A stretch of 64,000 nucleotides of DNA, taken from assembly GCA_947179485.1 (NCBI GenBank), contig OX359246.1, positions 28,768,001-28,832,000 of the forward strand, in the 5' to 3' direction. Made by a program: the position numbers and the translations under genes. The DNA comes from Allacma fusca (Eukaryota; Arthropoda; Collembola; Symphypleona; Sminthuridae). Below are positions 23,972 through 35,338 of the stretch, one piece after another. Position 1 is the stretch's first letter. The number at the start of each line of letters is the position of its first letter. Under the pieces are notes generated by a model. The model saw only the letters and a program-made list of their open reading frames with translations. It was not told the origin of the DNA and searched no databases.

Positions 23972-25716
23972 ATGGAGGATTCCCGTTTGACTTCGATAGA
24001 GAGGAATTCAAGGGTTGTAAGTTTCCTTGAGTTTATTATCTACATTAAATTATAAGGTTACTTACAAATAGTTTGTAAACACGTTCCGACAGAATATTCA
24101 ATAATTTTTTCGTTGACAACTGAGATATAAATTCATTGGTTAGAAAAAACGCGTACAAAAAAACCTCCACATATGCAAGTCTGTTTATGAGTATCTGCGT
24201 AACTATATTTGTGCTGAATTAATTAGACCCAGGGAATCTGCCTGTTGGCGCTCTTACTCCCAATAGGATTACTTCCGATATTTCTTAAAAGGAACGCGCT
24301 TCAAAAGGACTCATCAAAAGATAAACACCGTGCTTTAGGTGAGCCGCCGCTTCAAATAATGCATAGTTGGGTACAACAAATGAGAAAGAATTTTGTAGCC
24401 GTTTTCGGAACAATACAAAGTTGATGGAATAGTTATTACAAGATTACTGATAAGGATTAATTACTGTATTTGTTTTTTACAGAGAAACAACCAAAGTTCC
24501 AACCAGACCTATCAAAATATGACTATTATTTCGATGAGCCGCCCCTTCAATTAATGCATGGTTGGATACAACAAATCAAAACCTTCTTCAGTAGCTGTTG
24601 TTGCTAGAATATAAAATTAATCAAAAATCTATTAAGAAATTTGGAAGTATTTTCATTGGCTGTGTCAACGTAGGGTTTGCTTCCTAACGCGAACGTCCTT
24701 CGTGTCTATTATTATTAAAACACTTGTAGGCATTTATTAACCCAATTTTCCCACTACTGTTCTGTTTTTGTGTCCTCAATTCTCACCTGATGGAACGTTC
24801 GATGGACTCCTGGGAAGTTCATAAAATATAGCTCGGACAGAGTTCTTCCACCAACATCTAATGCAGTTTAGAATTTTCTGCAATTTGTTGTAATGAGCAA
24901 AGTAAAAAACCTTGCAGAACCTCCAACCATCAATGTATTGACGTTACTGTAACGGTTAACATGCTGATCTTGATCAATCAGTTATTGACGAAGTGAATTC
25001 AAATTTGATGGGTAGGTTTGTTAATACCCAAACCCGTCGGGCATTTGAAATGATTTTGATCAGCCCGAAAATGTTTTGATCTTGTCGTTACTGTAACGGT
25101 TAGCATGCTGATCAACGGGTAATTTTTTTTTCAAAGAGCAACAAATATTTGAAACAATTGTTTACGAAATGACTTCAAATTTGATAGGCAGGTTTCTTAA
25201 TACCCAACCCCAAAATCATATGTGAAATGATTTTGATCGCCGTGCCAGCTTTGTCGGCAGAGTTTATAGAACTTTAAGGGGAAATGAACAAAAATCGTAC
25301 AAGTTTTTCTAACCCCTGTTTAGGTCAAATTTAGATAAAAATAATCAAAGTTGTTCTATTCATAATGTGCTAAAATATATTTTGCAGACTCGACAAATCA
25401 AGGATTTACCAAAGAAAATATCACTTGCTATAATACCTATCCCAGGTCCAAATTCTTACTAAAATCAAAAGCGAGACTGGGGTCGCTGAAGTTTGAAATT
25501 TATTGTCAAGACCGCTATGGAAACAGATGTGGCGTTCTAGAATATCACTGCTCCATTGAGAGAGGCACCATCATCGACCCATGGATCAGAATTAAAGGAG
25601 TAAAACAACTAAACGAAACCGTTGCCAGCAAATATTCTATCTTCCACTCCTGCGTTCGTTATTTCAAATTTTGGATCAATGTGAAAGAAATAGAAGTTAA
25701 AGTTGTGTACATCTGA
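23972..25716 (+). CDS. Family B copy 1 (B1), single-pass membrane protein, intact
   Basis: Exons are 23972-24016, 24233-24338 and 25388-25716 (45+106+329 nt; 159 residues plus TGA). Phases are 0 and 1, with GTAAGT and GTGAG donors and AG acceptors. Residues 1-15 (MEDSRLTSIERNSRV) are polar. Residues 16-33 (GICLLALLLPIGLLPIFL) form one membrane segment followed by KR. The rest, about 120 residues, has five Cys and two N-glycosylation sites (NIT, NET). A type II topology with an extracytoplasmic Cys-bearing domain is likely. I do not recognise the domain. An extra exon-like block at 24483-24533 resembles exon 2's end but has ATGAG in place of the GT donor, so it is probably skipped. Confidence 0.75.
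24935..25240. repeat. Direct repeat inside B1 intron 2
   Basis: A unit of about 150 bp beginning GACGTTACTGTAACGGTTAA recurs after about 145 bp (24950 and 25085). Both units contain CATGCTGATC and end near GAAATGATTTTGATC. A single unit is present in the B2 remnant at 43380-43500. Confidence 0.6.
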
Positions 25717-25857
25717 ACTTTATAAATACATATGTGAAAATTACTTAAATCAATGGGATGGAAAATGGAAATTTTTACTTCCAAAGTATGTCAGGTACAA
25801 TTATTGCAATACACGCGGTCCCTTTTTCTCCAAGCGCGTTTTTGCAAGTGCGGGGTC

Positions 25858-26267
25858 AGGGCGACTAGAGTAGTCCAGCACCGTAAGTACCTAACTACCA
25901 ACGTCGGGGGATGGCTTCGAAGCCCAGTGACCTGGTCGTCGCGGAGGGAAAGGAATGAGAGAGATGGATGCTGGGTGCCGCTGGATGTGCTGCGCCTGAA
26001 ATGTTACTCACAATCACTCTGAAAACCCTGGACGCCAGGAGATTGGAAGTACCTATTGAATGGGAGAAGTGCGCAGATTAAACTGAAAGCACTGCAGCAC
26101 AGCGGTACGTCGTGGGATGACCTCCCCTTCTTTGTTACCTTGTTCCTTCGCTTCCATAATAAATTTAAGAGAAGCAAATGATGTTAAAGATAAGAAAATG
26201 TAATACAAACACATGTATTAACAGTTTGTAATGCGAAAAAGCGAGATTCAGTAAAGACACATACATA
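25858..26267 (+). mobile_element. SINE copy 1
   Basis: Flanked by a 13-bp target duplication CAAGTGCGGGGTC (25845-25857 and 26268-26280). The body begins AGGGCGACTAGAGTAGTCCA and contains ATGGCTTCGAAGCCCAGTG and GTCGCGGAGG. It ends in an A-rich tail. It matches a second insertion at 52000-52385 read on the minus strand. TTCGAA-type text may be a pol III B box, but the RNA parent is not identified. It has no coding capacity. Confidence 0.82.
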
Positions 26268-26280
26268 CAAGTGCGGGGTC

Positions 26281-26900
26281 GAAATGTTCATGTAAAATTT
26301 CCACAACAGTAATTCGTTTTAAATTCCGATGTATCAAATTTTGCCTGTGGTTCTGCGATAGAGAAAATTGAAGATTTTGACTTAAAATTCTCCAGTAAAT
26401 ACTGCTTTTATCAAAACTTTGCTTGAGTCTTGTGACGCCAGAAAGGCAAGGCACAGGTACAAATTTCTGTGGAAATTGTTGATTATTATTTATGCAAATC
26501 CTGTATTTTAAAAGTAGCTCAGTATGTCTAAATCTATGTCGTTTGTGTATAAACGCTTTGAAATTTAAAATGACTATCACTATAGGGTTGTTCATAAATA
26601 ACGTACAAGCTCCACCAATTCATCATGTAGAAATGACGTTACCAGTTTTACGTCGTGAAGTTTTTCTTCTAGCTTTAAGAGTTTTTTATTTAATCGTTCG
26701 CCGTAAATACCTTCCAAATTGTTTTCCCCACGTTAACTATTAACTTAAAATTATTACAAATAGGCTAGTTTCACTTTCCTGCACCGGCAAACAAAGTTTA
26801 CTCAAATCGGTGCATTGCACGGATTTTTATATTAACATTTTATGCCGCAAATATATAAAGAGAAGCTTACAAAACCTTTGAAAACGCGTATGATTTCTAA
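26281..26900. other. No feature seen
   Basis: Open frames on both strands (26248-26595 minus, 26492-26743 plus) overlap each other and have no recognisable motif or splice pattern. I treat the stretch as non-coding. Confidence 0.4.
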
Positions 26901-29241
26901 CAAGGTAACATTTTGGGATGGTACAAGCCGATTCAAACAAAGCATAGCACATGTTTTAGTACTCACCTAGTATGTTTCAAAACTCATGTAACTCGAGTGC
27001 ATTTTGCCCCGTTCTCCTAGGACACGTCACCAAAGTTTCAAATTTAAAATGATACCACAGGTGGGGACCTGTCTTTTCAAAAAAGTTAATGTTAAATCCC
27101 ATGAGGATTTTGAGTTTTTGAAAGTCGATGAAATTTTGATTTTCGCTATTTCAATGAAATTCAAGTTTTTACGTACATATTTATATATCCTTCAACAAAA
27201 TTCCCCAAAATGTAATCCCTCCATTCTGGCGAATCTGTATGTATGTTGTCGATATGATATATTCACTCCATATTTGATCACTTATACATACGCATAAACT
27301 ATACTATTGAGATTTGTCCTTTGATGTACATATGTAGAAAATTAATAATTAGCCCCCCCAAGCAAATATTGTCAGATTTGATTGAAAATTAATCCCTCCA
27401 ACATATGCACTAATGATTTCCTCCTCAATGAATCCCTCCAGCATAGTTTGCTTATCTCTGATGTGCATATGTACAGCCTGTATAGATAGCCCCCCCCACA
27501 CAAATATCGTCAAATTTTCTCGACAGGTAATCTCTAAAAAATTGTATTTGTTTCACTCCCCAATGAAATATTGTTGAGATTAAATTTGGAGAAAAATTGA
27601 TTTTTATGGGGAGGGGCAAANNNNNNNNNNNNNNNNNNNNNNNNNNNNNNNNNNNNNNNNNNNNNNNNNNNNNNNNNNNNNNNNNNNNNNNNNNNNNNNN
27701 NNNNNNNNNNNNNNNNNNNNNNNNNNNNNNNNNNNNNNNNNNNNNNNNNNNNNNNNNNNNNNNNNNNNNNNNNNNNNNNNNNNNNNNNNNNNNNNNNNNN
27801 NNNNNNNNNNNNNNNNNNNNAGGTAATCTCTAAAAAATTGTATTTGTTTCACTCCCCAATGAAATATTGTTGAGATTAAATTTGGAGAAAAATTGATTTT
27901 TATGGGGAGGGGCAAATTATGGAGGTTGTACATGTGCACGCTAGAGAAATTAAAAATTCCTTGGCATTTTTGTCATTTTCATTTGATGGTGTTTTGGGCA
28001 TCTATGGCACGTTGGGTAGTTGGGTATATGCAGCCTAAGGCAGGCATTTTTGCTATGTTCGCGAGAATTGTTTCAATATGTAGCTTTAGCTATGGATCTA
28101 CTAACTTCGCATACTAAATCACAAAGCAGTATGTTACAAGTTGAAATAGACAACTTTATGGAAAATTTAATAATTATTTTTTATTTATTTTGGTGTAAGA
28201 ACTCCTTGTGCACCTAGTCATTTAGCGCGCAAACACATTTTTGCAAAAATGTAACAAACAAAGATTAAATAACTGTTATCTTTATGCAATAATTTTTGCA
28301 TTGTCACATTTTTGACTCCTAGGTTTACTTACTTGGGCTGTTAAAATTCCAATTTCAAAGTCGACCCAAAAATTGCTACATAAGCTACAAGTTTTGAATT
28401 GTTTATAAAATTTATGTATTTTTGTTAAAAATATTTAAATATAGTCGTCATCAAAATTCGGAACTTACACAGCCACTGCGCTAATTACAATTTCAAAACC
28501 CAACTCTTTTAAAATCCTTAAAAAACTAAATTTTTTAAACCACTATGTAATTATTTATATCTATTGATTTTTCATAACATTAACAATAAAATTTTCTAAA
28601 ACTGTATGGATTCGATTATACCAAAATGCTCCGGAAAAAACGCTGATTGACCAACAACAGTGTACATGTTTCTGCTAACGTCACCAATACGCTAAAAATG
28701 CCCAAAATACAGGGTACTGCCAGACTAGAGCATTTTCAGTGCAATTTCAGGTGGGTAGGCATTCATAAAACCCGTGACATTTTCATTTGAGTAACCCTGG
28801 TTGTACTTATGTACATCATAGGGCAAATCTCAATAGTATAGTTTATGCGTATGTATAAGTGATTAAATATGGAGTGAATATATCATATCGACAACATACA
28901 TACAGATTCGCCAGAATGGAGGGATTACATTTTGGGGAATTTTGTTGAAGGATATATAAATATGTACGTAAAAACTTGAATTTCATTGAAATAGCGAAAA
29001 TCAAAATTTCATCGACTTTCAAAAACTCAAAATCCTCATGGGATTTAACATTAACTTTTTTTGAAAAGACGGGTCCCCACCTGTGGTATCGTTTTAAATT
29101 TTGAAACTTTGGTGACGTGTCCTAGGAGAACGGGGCAAAATGCACTCGAGTTACATGAGTTTTGAAACATACTAGGTGAGTACTAAAACATGTGCTATGC
29201 TTTGTTTGAATCGGCTTGTACCATCCCAAAATGTTACCTTG
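26901..29241. mobile_element. Foldback DNA element with about 435-bp inverted arms
   Basis: The left arm (26901 to about 27335) begins CAAGGTAACATTTTGGGATG. The right arm (about 28806-29241) is its reverse complement with few differences. TAA flanks both ends, so the target duplication is probably 3 bp, as in PIF/Harbinger. The centre is AT-rich, has no recognisable transposase and holds an assembly gap. Confidence 0.88.
27621..27820. other. Assembly gap (200 N)
   Basis: A run of 200 N. The 96 bases before it (27525-27620) and after it (27821-27916) appear identical, which suggests unmerged contig ends rather than missing sequence. Reading frames that cross the gap are artefacts. Confidence 0.97.
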
Positions 29242-30640
29242 TAAGCATCCAACGGGTAAAAGTGTCATCTCTACTTTTCGAAACAATGAATCATAAATAT
29301 GTTCATGCATGTTCTTCAGTAACTCAGCCATTATCGCTACTACGCTACTATGTATCCCACAGGTATAGTTTTAACATGTAATGCGGATGTACGTCCGAGT
29401 TTATTTTTTACACTTACAGATGACATGCGAAATACTTGTTATTGTAGATTTAACTGCCCTCCATAATCCTGTCTGTCCGTAAGATGTACCGGACGTTTAT
29501 CCAAACAACTTTGTAATTTTTGCATGCTACTAAACTGATATAGCGGAAGAGAACTTGGCCAGAACGGTTATCCTTTCACAATAATTATGCAGCAAAACAT
29601 ACGCATGCCACTGATCTAACCAGGTTTTTCCTTGTTTCTTTGTACCTCCATATCAAATGTGCTGCAAATCCTTATATACATTCTATTCTTCATTATATCG
29701 ATTGTTTCCAGAGAAAATAAACATGTTGTTACTTATTGGCTGTGATGATTCGTGTCATTCCGGCTATATTCTGGACTTTGCAATGTATGTCACCACTAAA
29801 TTTTCATGCTGCGATTTTATCCTAGACGATCTGTTGACAAACGAAATGTGAAATACTACAGTTGGTACAATTTTCCTGGGATGAAATGAAGCCTAGTATC
29901 AACTTCGTGAAGTCAAAACTATGATGGTTTTTAAATTGTTTTGCAGAATGAATATTTTTTACTTCCATTTAATCTTGGATGGAAATTGCTACTTTCGTTA
30001 ACAAGAGCACAGTTACTTATGTACAAAGGACAAATAATTCTTAAACCTTGCGTCAACTTCAAGTTCCTAAAACCACAACTTTCAATTTCAGAGGGGGATT
30101 CGCTTCTTAGTTCAGACCGAATTATTTCGACAACAAATTCCCTGGACTTTTTTGAAACGCCCTTTCCCATATGAACTTCCTCCTGCTCCGTGTCCTTCCA
30201 CATCCCGTTTCATTTCCGAGCCCATTATAAAGATTCCTTGTACCTGTGATCCTTATTGTCCAAATTTTGATTCTCTCTTCGGGACGGCAAGACCCTCAGG
30301 GGACATGTCAGTGTACTTGTATGTGTTATATCTTATTGCCATCTATCTTATCTTGGGCGGGTCTTATATCGAATCTTTGGGATTTTATCTTAAAGCTAAT
30401 CTTTGATTTCGTTGTGGCTAATGCTAACTAATACTTTCTTTGGTATTATTTCTTTGGCTGGTATTGTTGTTTATTATTAAAATTAGAGTAAATACTTAAC
30501 TTAACTTGTACTCAATACTCAAAAGCACCCCTGTTCTCATCAAATTTCTTCCTTACCATCCTCAAATCCGTTAATATGTAATTATGTATAACGAGACAGG
30601 GGAATTAAGACAGTACGAGGGGGAAATTTGAACAACAATT
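29242..30640. other. Intergenic DNA with a possibly decayed coding segment at 29941-30406
   Basis: At 29941-30174 an open frame reads QNEYFLLPFNLGWKLLLSL, then SEGDSLLSSDRIISTTNS. A second frame at 30152-30406 includes CTCDPYCPNFD and a hydrophobic run (YLYVLYLIAIYLILGG). A shift separates them. Part of this (AGAGGGGGATTCGCTTCTTAG) recurs at 45620. I cannot name a family. It may be an old exon set of the duplicated unit. Confidence 0.25.
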
Positions 30641-30649
30641 TTATTCACT

Positions 30650-31010
30650 TTTCTCATTTGATTTTGAATTAATGACATGGTTTGGAAACCTTTGCAAAAT
30701 CCAATTGCAAGTCCCGGAATGAGACAGGATGTTTGGGGGAAAGATCCGAGGAAGGATTGATAGAAGGGAAGTCATTTTAAAACTTTCATTCTTCCGTAGC
30801 CTGAAGCAAAAGAAAAGGATTGTCACAAACGCCTGCTTTCGAAGATTTGGTTGTAGTAATTTTAAATGATATTATCCTCCCGTAGCATGACACTTTTAGC
30901 CAATCACTTTTGAGAAAACTACAGATTACCAACATTCGGACAACTTTGCCATGTTTTTTTCGGGAAATCACACTTACGTTTTAAATTCTAACTCATTGAA
31001 GATTCCCCAG
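30650..31010. repeat. Duplicated segment, partner of 53660-53940
   Basis: Text from TTTCATTCTTCCGTAGCCTG (30783) to about 30955 matches the region at 53716-53880. Both lie upstream of a family A copy (A3 and A5), so the A3/A5 duplication extends this far, with different insertions between. Confidence 0.65.
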
Positions 31011-33039
31011 TAAATCCCATAAGTTGTCATTTACGTAAGTTTGTTATCTAACAGTTGAACGATACACCTGGTATCATTCTGATACAGATTATATAACGTC
31101 AAATTTAAAACAGATATCTTAATGATTGGGAAATGTCTGCTTTATCCCTTCGTTTCGGTCGCATGTAGATATCACATATTAACAAATTTACAATATGACA
31201 CCGAAACACGCCCTCTGCTGCTCTTGTATTAAAATTGGTACATGCATAGTTAATTTTTTTTTACGTTTACGAAATTAGTTGCCAATTTAATTAGCTGTAA
31301 TTGTATTACTTTGAATTTATTACTTTAATTAATTAAATATTTTGCACAGCTCCTTTTGTTATATATTTGAAGAGGCTTCATCTGGACCTTTTATTATCTT
31401 CTTGTGTCAGGATAAAAACGGCTAGATCATTCTTGTACTCTGCTAAATCTCCTCAACAGTCCACTCGTTCCCTCAGTTCTAAACGTACAGTAGATACCTG
31501 GTCAGTACCTCCCAAGTTAGCCAATAAACGACCGACAATTAGATATGTTGGAAAAAATAAATAACGGCTTAATTGAAAATCTGTAAAGCATTCAGACTTT
31601 GGTTTACTTTCAAGGCCAATCTGGCCCGCAAAAATAGACCTAGGTCTAATAACGGTTTTTATAAAATCGGATTTTTGGAAAAACTAATTTTTGACAAACT
31701 GGGACAATATTTTATTTGGAAGATTTACGGCCAGACGAGGAGAAAGAGAACAAAAACTCGTGTATACATTTTGCAATACTATATGTAGAACTGGTAGGGT
31801 GACTATGATTATTTTCCTCCTCTAGCCCACATGAGGAAGTAATTCATATAATTATAAAATATTTGGTTCTCTTGGTTTGAAGCAACCAGGATAGCGAAGC
31901 GCTCGTTTCGTTGATATCGGCCAATAAAATCGGTCTCTTTAAAACAAATCATAAACTTTGCCAAACAAACTCATGTTTTCAGGCCGTATTAATTAACGAA
32001 GGAAAAGATATCAGACTCAAATGAATCCCTGAGATTTGCTTCAAACGCAGCGTCCAAATATTTTGATAAACGTCGACCATCCATGAAAAAAGACAATCGC
32101 AAAAACTCCTTTTCCGTAACTTCCTCACTTTTCCTCTTTAGTTTTAAATTTGGGCAGAATTTCTTCAAACTTGCTCTTGCCAGAAGAATTGTGATAATAC
32201 TCACACAAGAGTTTTTGTTTTGTTTTCAACAATTGTAAACGTGTATTTTTATTACTTGAATTCCAGTAGGCGTTGAAACATTTTCTGAAATTGTTTTTTG
32301 CGGGTATCAAAACATGAAGGAATTGAAATTCTGAAAAGAGGAACTTTGCTTTGCGTTTCTTGACAGAACGATCAAGAAACCATGTGTGACGAAAATGGGA
32401 CAATCTTGGTCCAAGAATCAAATCGTGACCAATATTGATCAGCCTGAGACCAAGAAACTAGCTGTGTCAGAGTTCAACAAACCAGCAGTGATCAATATTG
32501 GTCAATTCAGAGGGCAAGAAACGATTGCTTTTCGTCATTCTAAGAGTTTTCATCATTTTCAATAAACTAGTGGGATCTATTTTGGCAGCATCTACCAGAA
32601 AACTTGTTTTCAACTTTTGAGGGCGCAAAAGCAAGTTCTCATTTTAAGCTTTTTTAGGTATTAATTTTTTTAATGCAACATTTCGAAATCCGGAGAAGAA
32701 CCCTGAGAGGGTTGAAAGTCTATCGAATTAATAGTTTTTTAAAAGTATTTTTGTGTTCCCGAACAGCTATAAACTGTTGCAAAAAAGAGTCATCTCTGTT
32801 TCCAGAAGCAACAGTTGGTAAAACAGTAGTTCAGAGTAGTCCATTTCCGAGATATCCCGACCTGTTGTTGCATCCAGGGTCCATGGGATAAACAACACAG
32901 AACAGGAAGATATATAACTCCAACATTTTAATGATTTTATAAAGGGGAATATTGCACTCACAGAGTGGCTGATGTAGAAAATGTTCCCGATCCTGCTATC
33001 CGTGATCGTTGACAAAATGGGTTAAAGTAGTTGGGCAAC
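31011..33039. other. Gene-poor interval
   Basis: Several open frames (31367-31564 plus; 31989-32204 and 32125-32421 minus) show no known motif. GACCAATATTGATCA at 32429 and TGATCAATATTGGTC at about 32491 form a short inverted repeat. I see no supported gene. Confidence 0.4.
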
Positions 33040-33560
33040 ATTGAACGGCGGGGTAGTTGGCCGTTTTGAAAAACACTGGCGGATTATTCGACCAAATTTT
33101 TTTTTCGCTACCCAGGTAGTTAGCCAAAAATTTTTGGTTACCAAGTTAGTTGGCTAAACATTTTTGGTAACCGACGTAAATGGCCAAAAACTTTCGATAC
33201 CCAGGTAATTGACCAAAATTTTTTGTCAGTTTTACTTTTACTGTTGGGCAAAACGTTTTGCAATACACCGGTAGTTGGCCAAAAATGTTCCGAGTTGAGC
33301 AAGACGTTTTTTCGACACACAGGTATTTGGCCAAACATTTTCGGAGTTGAGCAAAAAAATCCCATATATGTACTGGTAGTTGGCCAAAAAATTTCAGTAG
33401 TTGGGCAAATATTTTGTGGTAGTTGGGCAAAAAAATATTTCGCTACACAGGTAGTTGGCCAAAAAGTTTTGGTAGTTGGGCAAAATATTTTTTCGCTACC
33501 CAGGTAGTTGGCCAAACAATTTCGGCGGGTTAGTGGCCATCTTACCCCAGCGGGTTAGTT
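33040..33560. repeat. Degenerate tandem array of TAGTTGGCCAAAA words
   Basis: At least twelve variants of GGTAGTTGGCCAAAA or TAGTTGGGCAAAA, spaced irregularly by TTTCGCTACCCA-like text. All read in the same orientation. The open frames across it on both strands come from the periodicity. It may be the interior of a hAT-like element like the others here, but I could not find matching ends. Confidence 0.75.
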
Positions 33561-33989
33561 GACCATTTACTGTTGTCAGGATTGTCGACCATTTGAAACT
33601 TTTTCCACACCCGCAGAGTTGAAATGCTTATATTGGGCTTAACAAACTATCCTAAAACTCCAAAGAAAAATTTTTTTTTCCAGCGAACCTTTTTACGCAT
33701 CCTGCCATTACTGGTGCAAGGTTTACTGCAATGAATTTACTACTCTATAATTTGCATTCCACCCTAACGTTTTTAAAATAATAAACAAAATTTATTCAAA
33801 AATTTTAAATCAGCTTGCATGCTTCTGCTGCTAAAAGCAAACTGATAGGGAAAACAAAATGAAAAAAATAGGAAAAATAAGAATTTCCCTCCAAAAATCA
33901 TTTGTAAGGAACAATCTTAAGGAAAGAGGTAGTCCTTCGTCTTGAGCAACACTGTACTTACCCTTGTTCTTCATGAATCATGTAATCTT

Positions 33990-34260
33990 CATGTGAGCAT
34001 TATCGCTCCTTCATTTATTCAGGCTCAGATGTTGGGCCTAAGTCGAATGAGGTTGAGTCTATCTCTCATGTTAAAGTATGCAGCTCTGCTCATCCGAGTA
34101 CTCCCGACATCCGAAATCTATTTTATCGATCGCACCGTCGGACCCTCATCTCACATAAGAGTTTTCTTCTCTTGTTGTAATCAAGCAGTTCGGTTTGTGA
34201 GAGGAGAGTGAGAGGGGCGGGAAGGGGACGAGACTTCAAATAAAACATTTTTTCTGGATA
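33990..34260 (+). promoter_or_regulatory. Shared upstream module of A3
   Basis: Same order of landmarks as before A2: CATTTATTCAGGCTCAGATG, GTTGAGTCTATCTCTCATG, GCTCATCCGAGTACTCCCGA, GTGAGAGGAGAGTGAGAGGG and GACGAGACTTCAAATAAAAC, then ATTGTGATG at the start codon. Confidence 0.5.
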
Positions 34261-34285
34261 ATCTCTTGATCAACTACTAATTGTG

Positions 34286-35338
34286 ATGGAGGAACGCTAC
34301 GTTTGTTGCTGTGGATCCATGAGACGGACATTAGTACTGGGATGCCTTCAATTTGTTGCTATATTTGAAGTGAGTATAATAAAATACAACAATAAACTTA
34401 TATGACCCAACAATCAAAATATTCTTTGTCAATGAGTGTATGTATCTGTAAAATTCCCATTAATACGGATTTTTTTAAATAACGGGGAGGATGACATGTA
34501 AAAATAAATTTGCAATTTGTGATGGAAGTTGTTTCCAAAGAAATGTATGCTAACAAGTACTTACTCTTATCTGAACGGAATGCTCTAGATTTTTGGTATC
34601 ACGGCGTTATTGCTCTTGATAAATATGGGCGATTATTTTCTGGAAGTACTCAAACTCGAAAAGGATGAAAGGAATATACTGGGAATTTCTAGTAAGTTGA
34701 CCTTTATATTGCATGTATGAGTGAAAAAAAACAAATGAGTAATAATGCTTTGTAGCCAAAGCAAATTGATGGTTTCGAAAATATTAACCAAAACTGTTGA
34801 ACTTACTGTAGATGACAGGGACTCCGTGGCTCTGTATCCTAAAATTTATTTGTATTCCACTACATTGCAGCTACTTATCTTTTGATGTTAATGGGGATAG
34901 TTGTGATTTTGGCGATACTGACCGTTTTGAGTATTATCATGGCCGCCATTCTAATACGTGCATGGAACAACGTAAGTTTAAACGGGGCCCTATTCCGACC
35001 TCTTATTTTATCTTATTTGGATTGAGCCCGCGCTGACATGATACTGTGGACTGATTGTGTCCGAGAGGAAATTAACTTGGGGTTTTAATGTCATCTATAA
35101 TTTTGAATTGTTACAGAAAAATACGAAGCAGTTAAATATCTGGAGAATGTACGCTAAGATACAACTAGTCATCGTACTGGCGCTGTTCATCGCGAGATAC
35201 TTCGTCATTCCTGTGGAACCAACTCCAATGCCGATAGTTGTTTTCTGTATTCAAGTGGCAATTCAAGTTTTCTGTATTTGGCTTCTTGGAGTTTACACAA
35301 GGGACATTGAGGCTTCGTCTGGGACAGTGGTTGCTTAA
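34286..35338 (+). CDS. Family A copy 3 (A3), four-helix membrane protein, intact
   Basis: Exons are 34286-34369, 34589-34691, 34871-34971 and 35117-35338 (84+103+101+222 nt; 169 residues plus TAA). Exon 1 is 15 nt longer than in A2 because the ancestral donor position reads GTTGCT and a GTGAGT 15 nt downstream takes over in the same phase. This adds five residues to the first hydrophobic segment. The start MEERYVCCCGSMRR keeps the CCCG motif. Exon 3 (YLLMLMGIVVILAILTVL...) and exon 4 (two hydrophobic segments around residues 105-122 and 130-147) match A2. The tail is shorter, ending SSGTVVA. Function unknown. Confidence 0.8.

Noticed and set aside
27597..27939. Open frames on both strands across the N run
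   Set aside because: They consist almost entirely of undetermined bases and only reflect the gap.
33138..33515. Minus-strand protein of 125 residues with FGQLPV-like repeats
   Set aside because: The periodicity follows the TAGTTGGCCAAAA array, and frames are open on both strands because the words lack stops.
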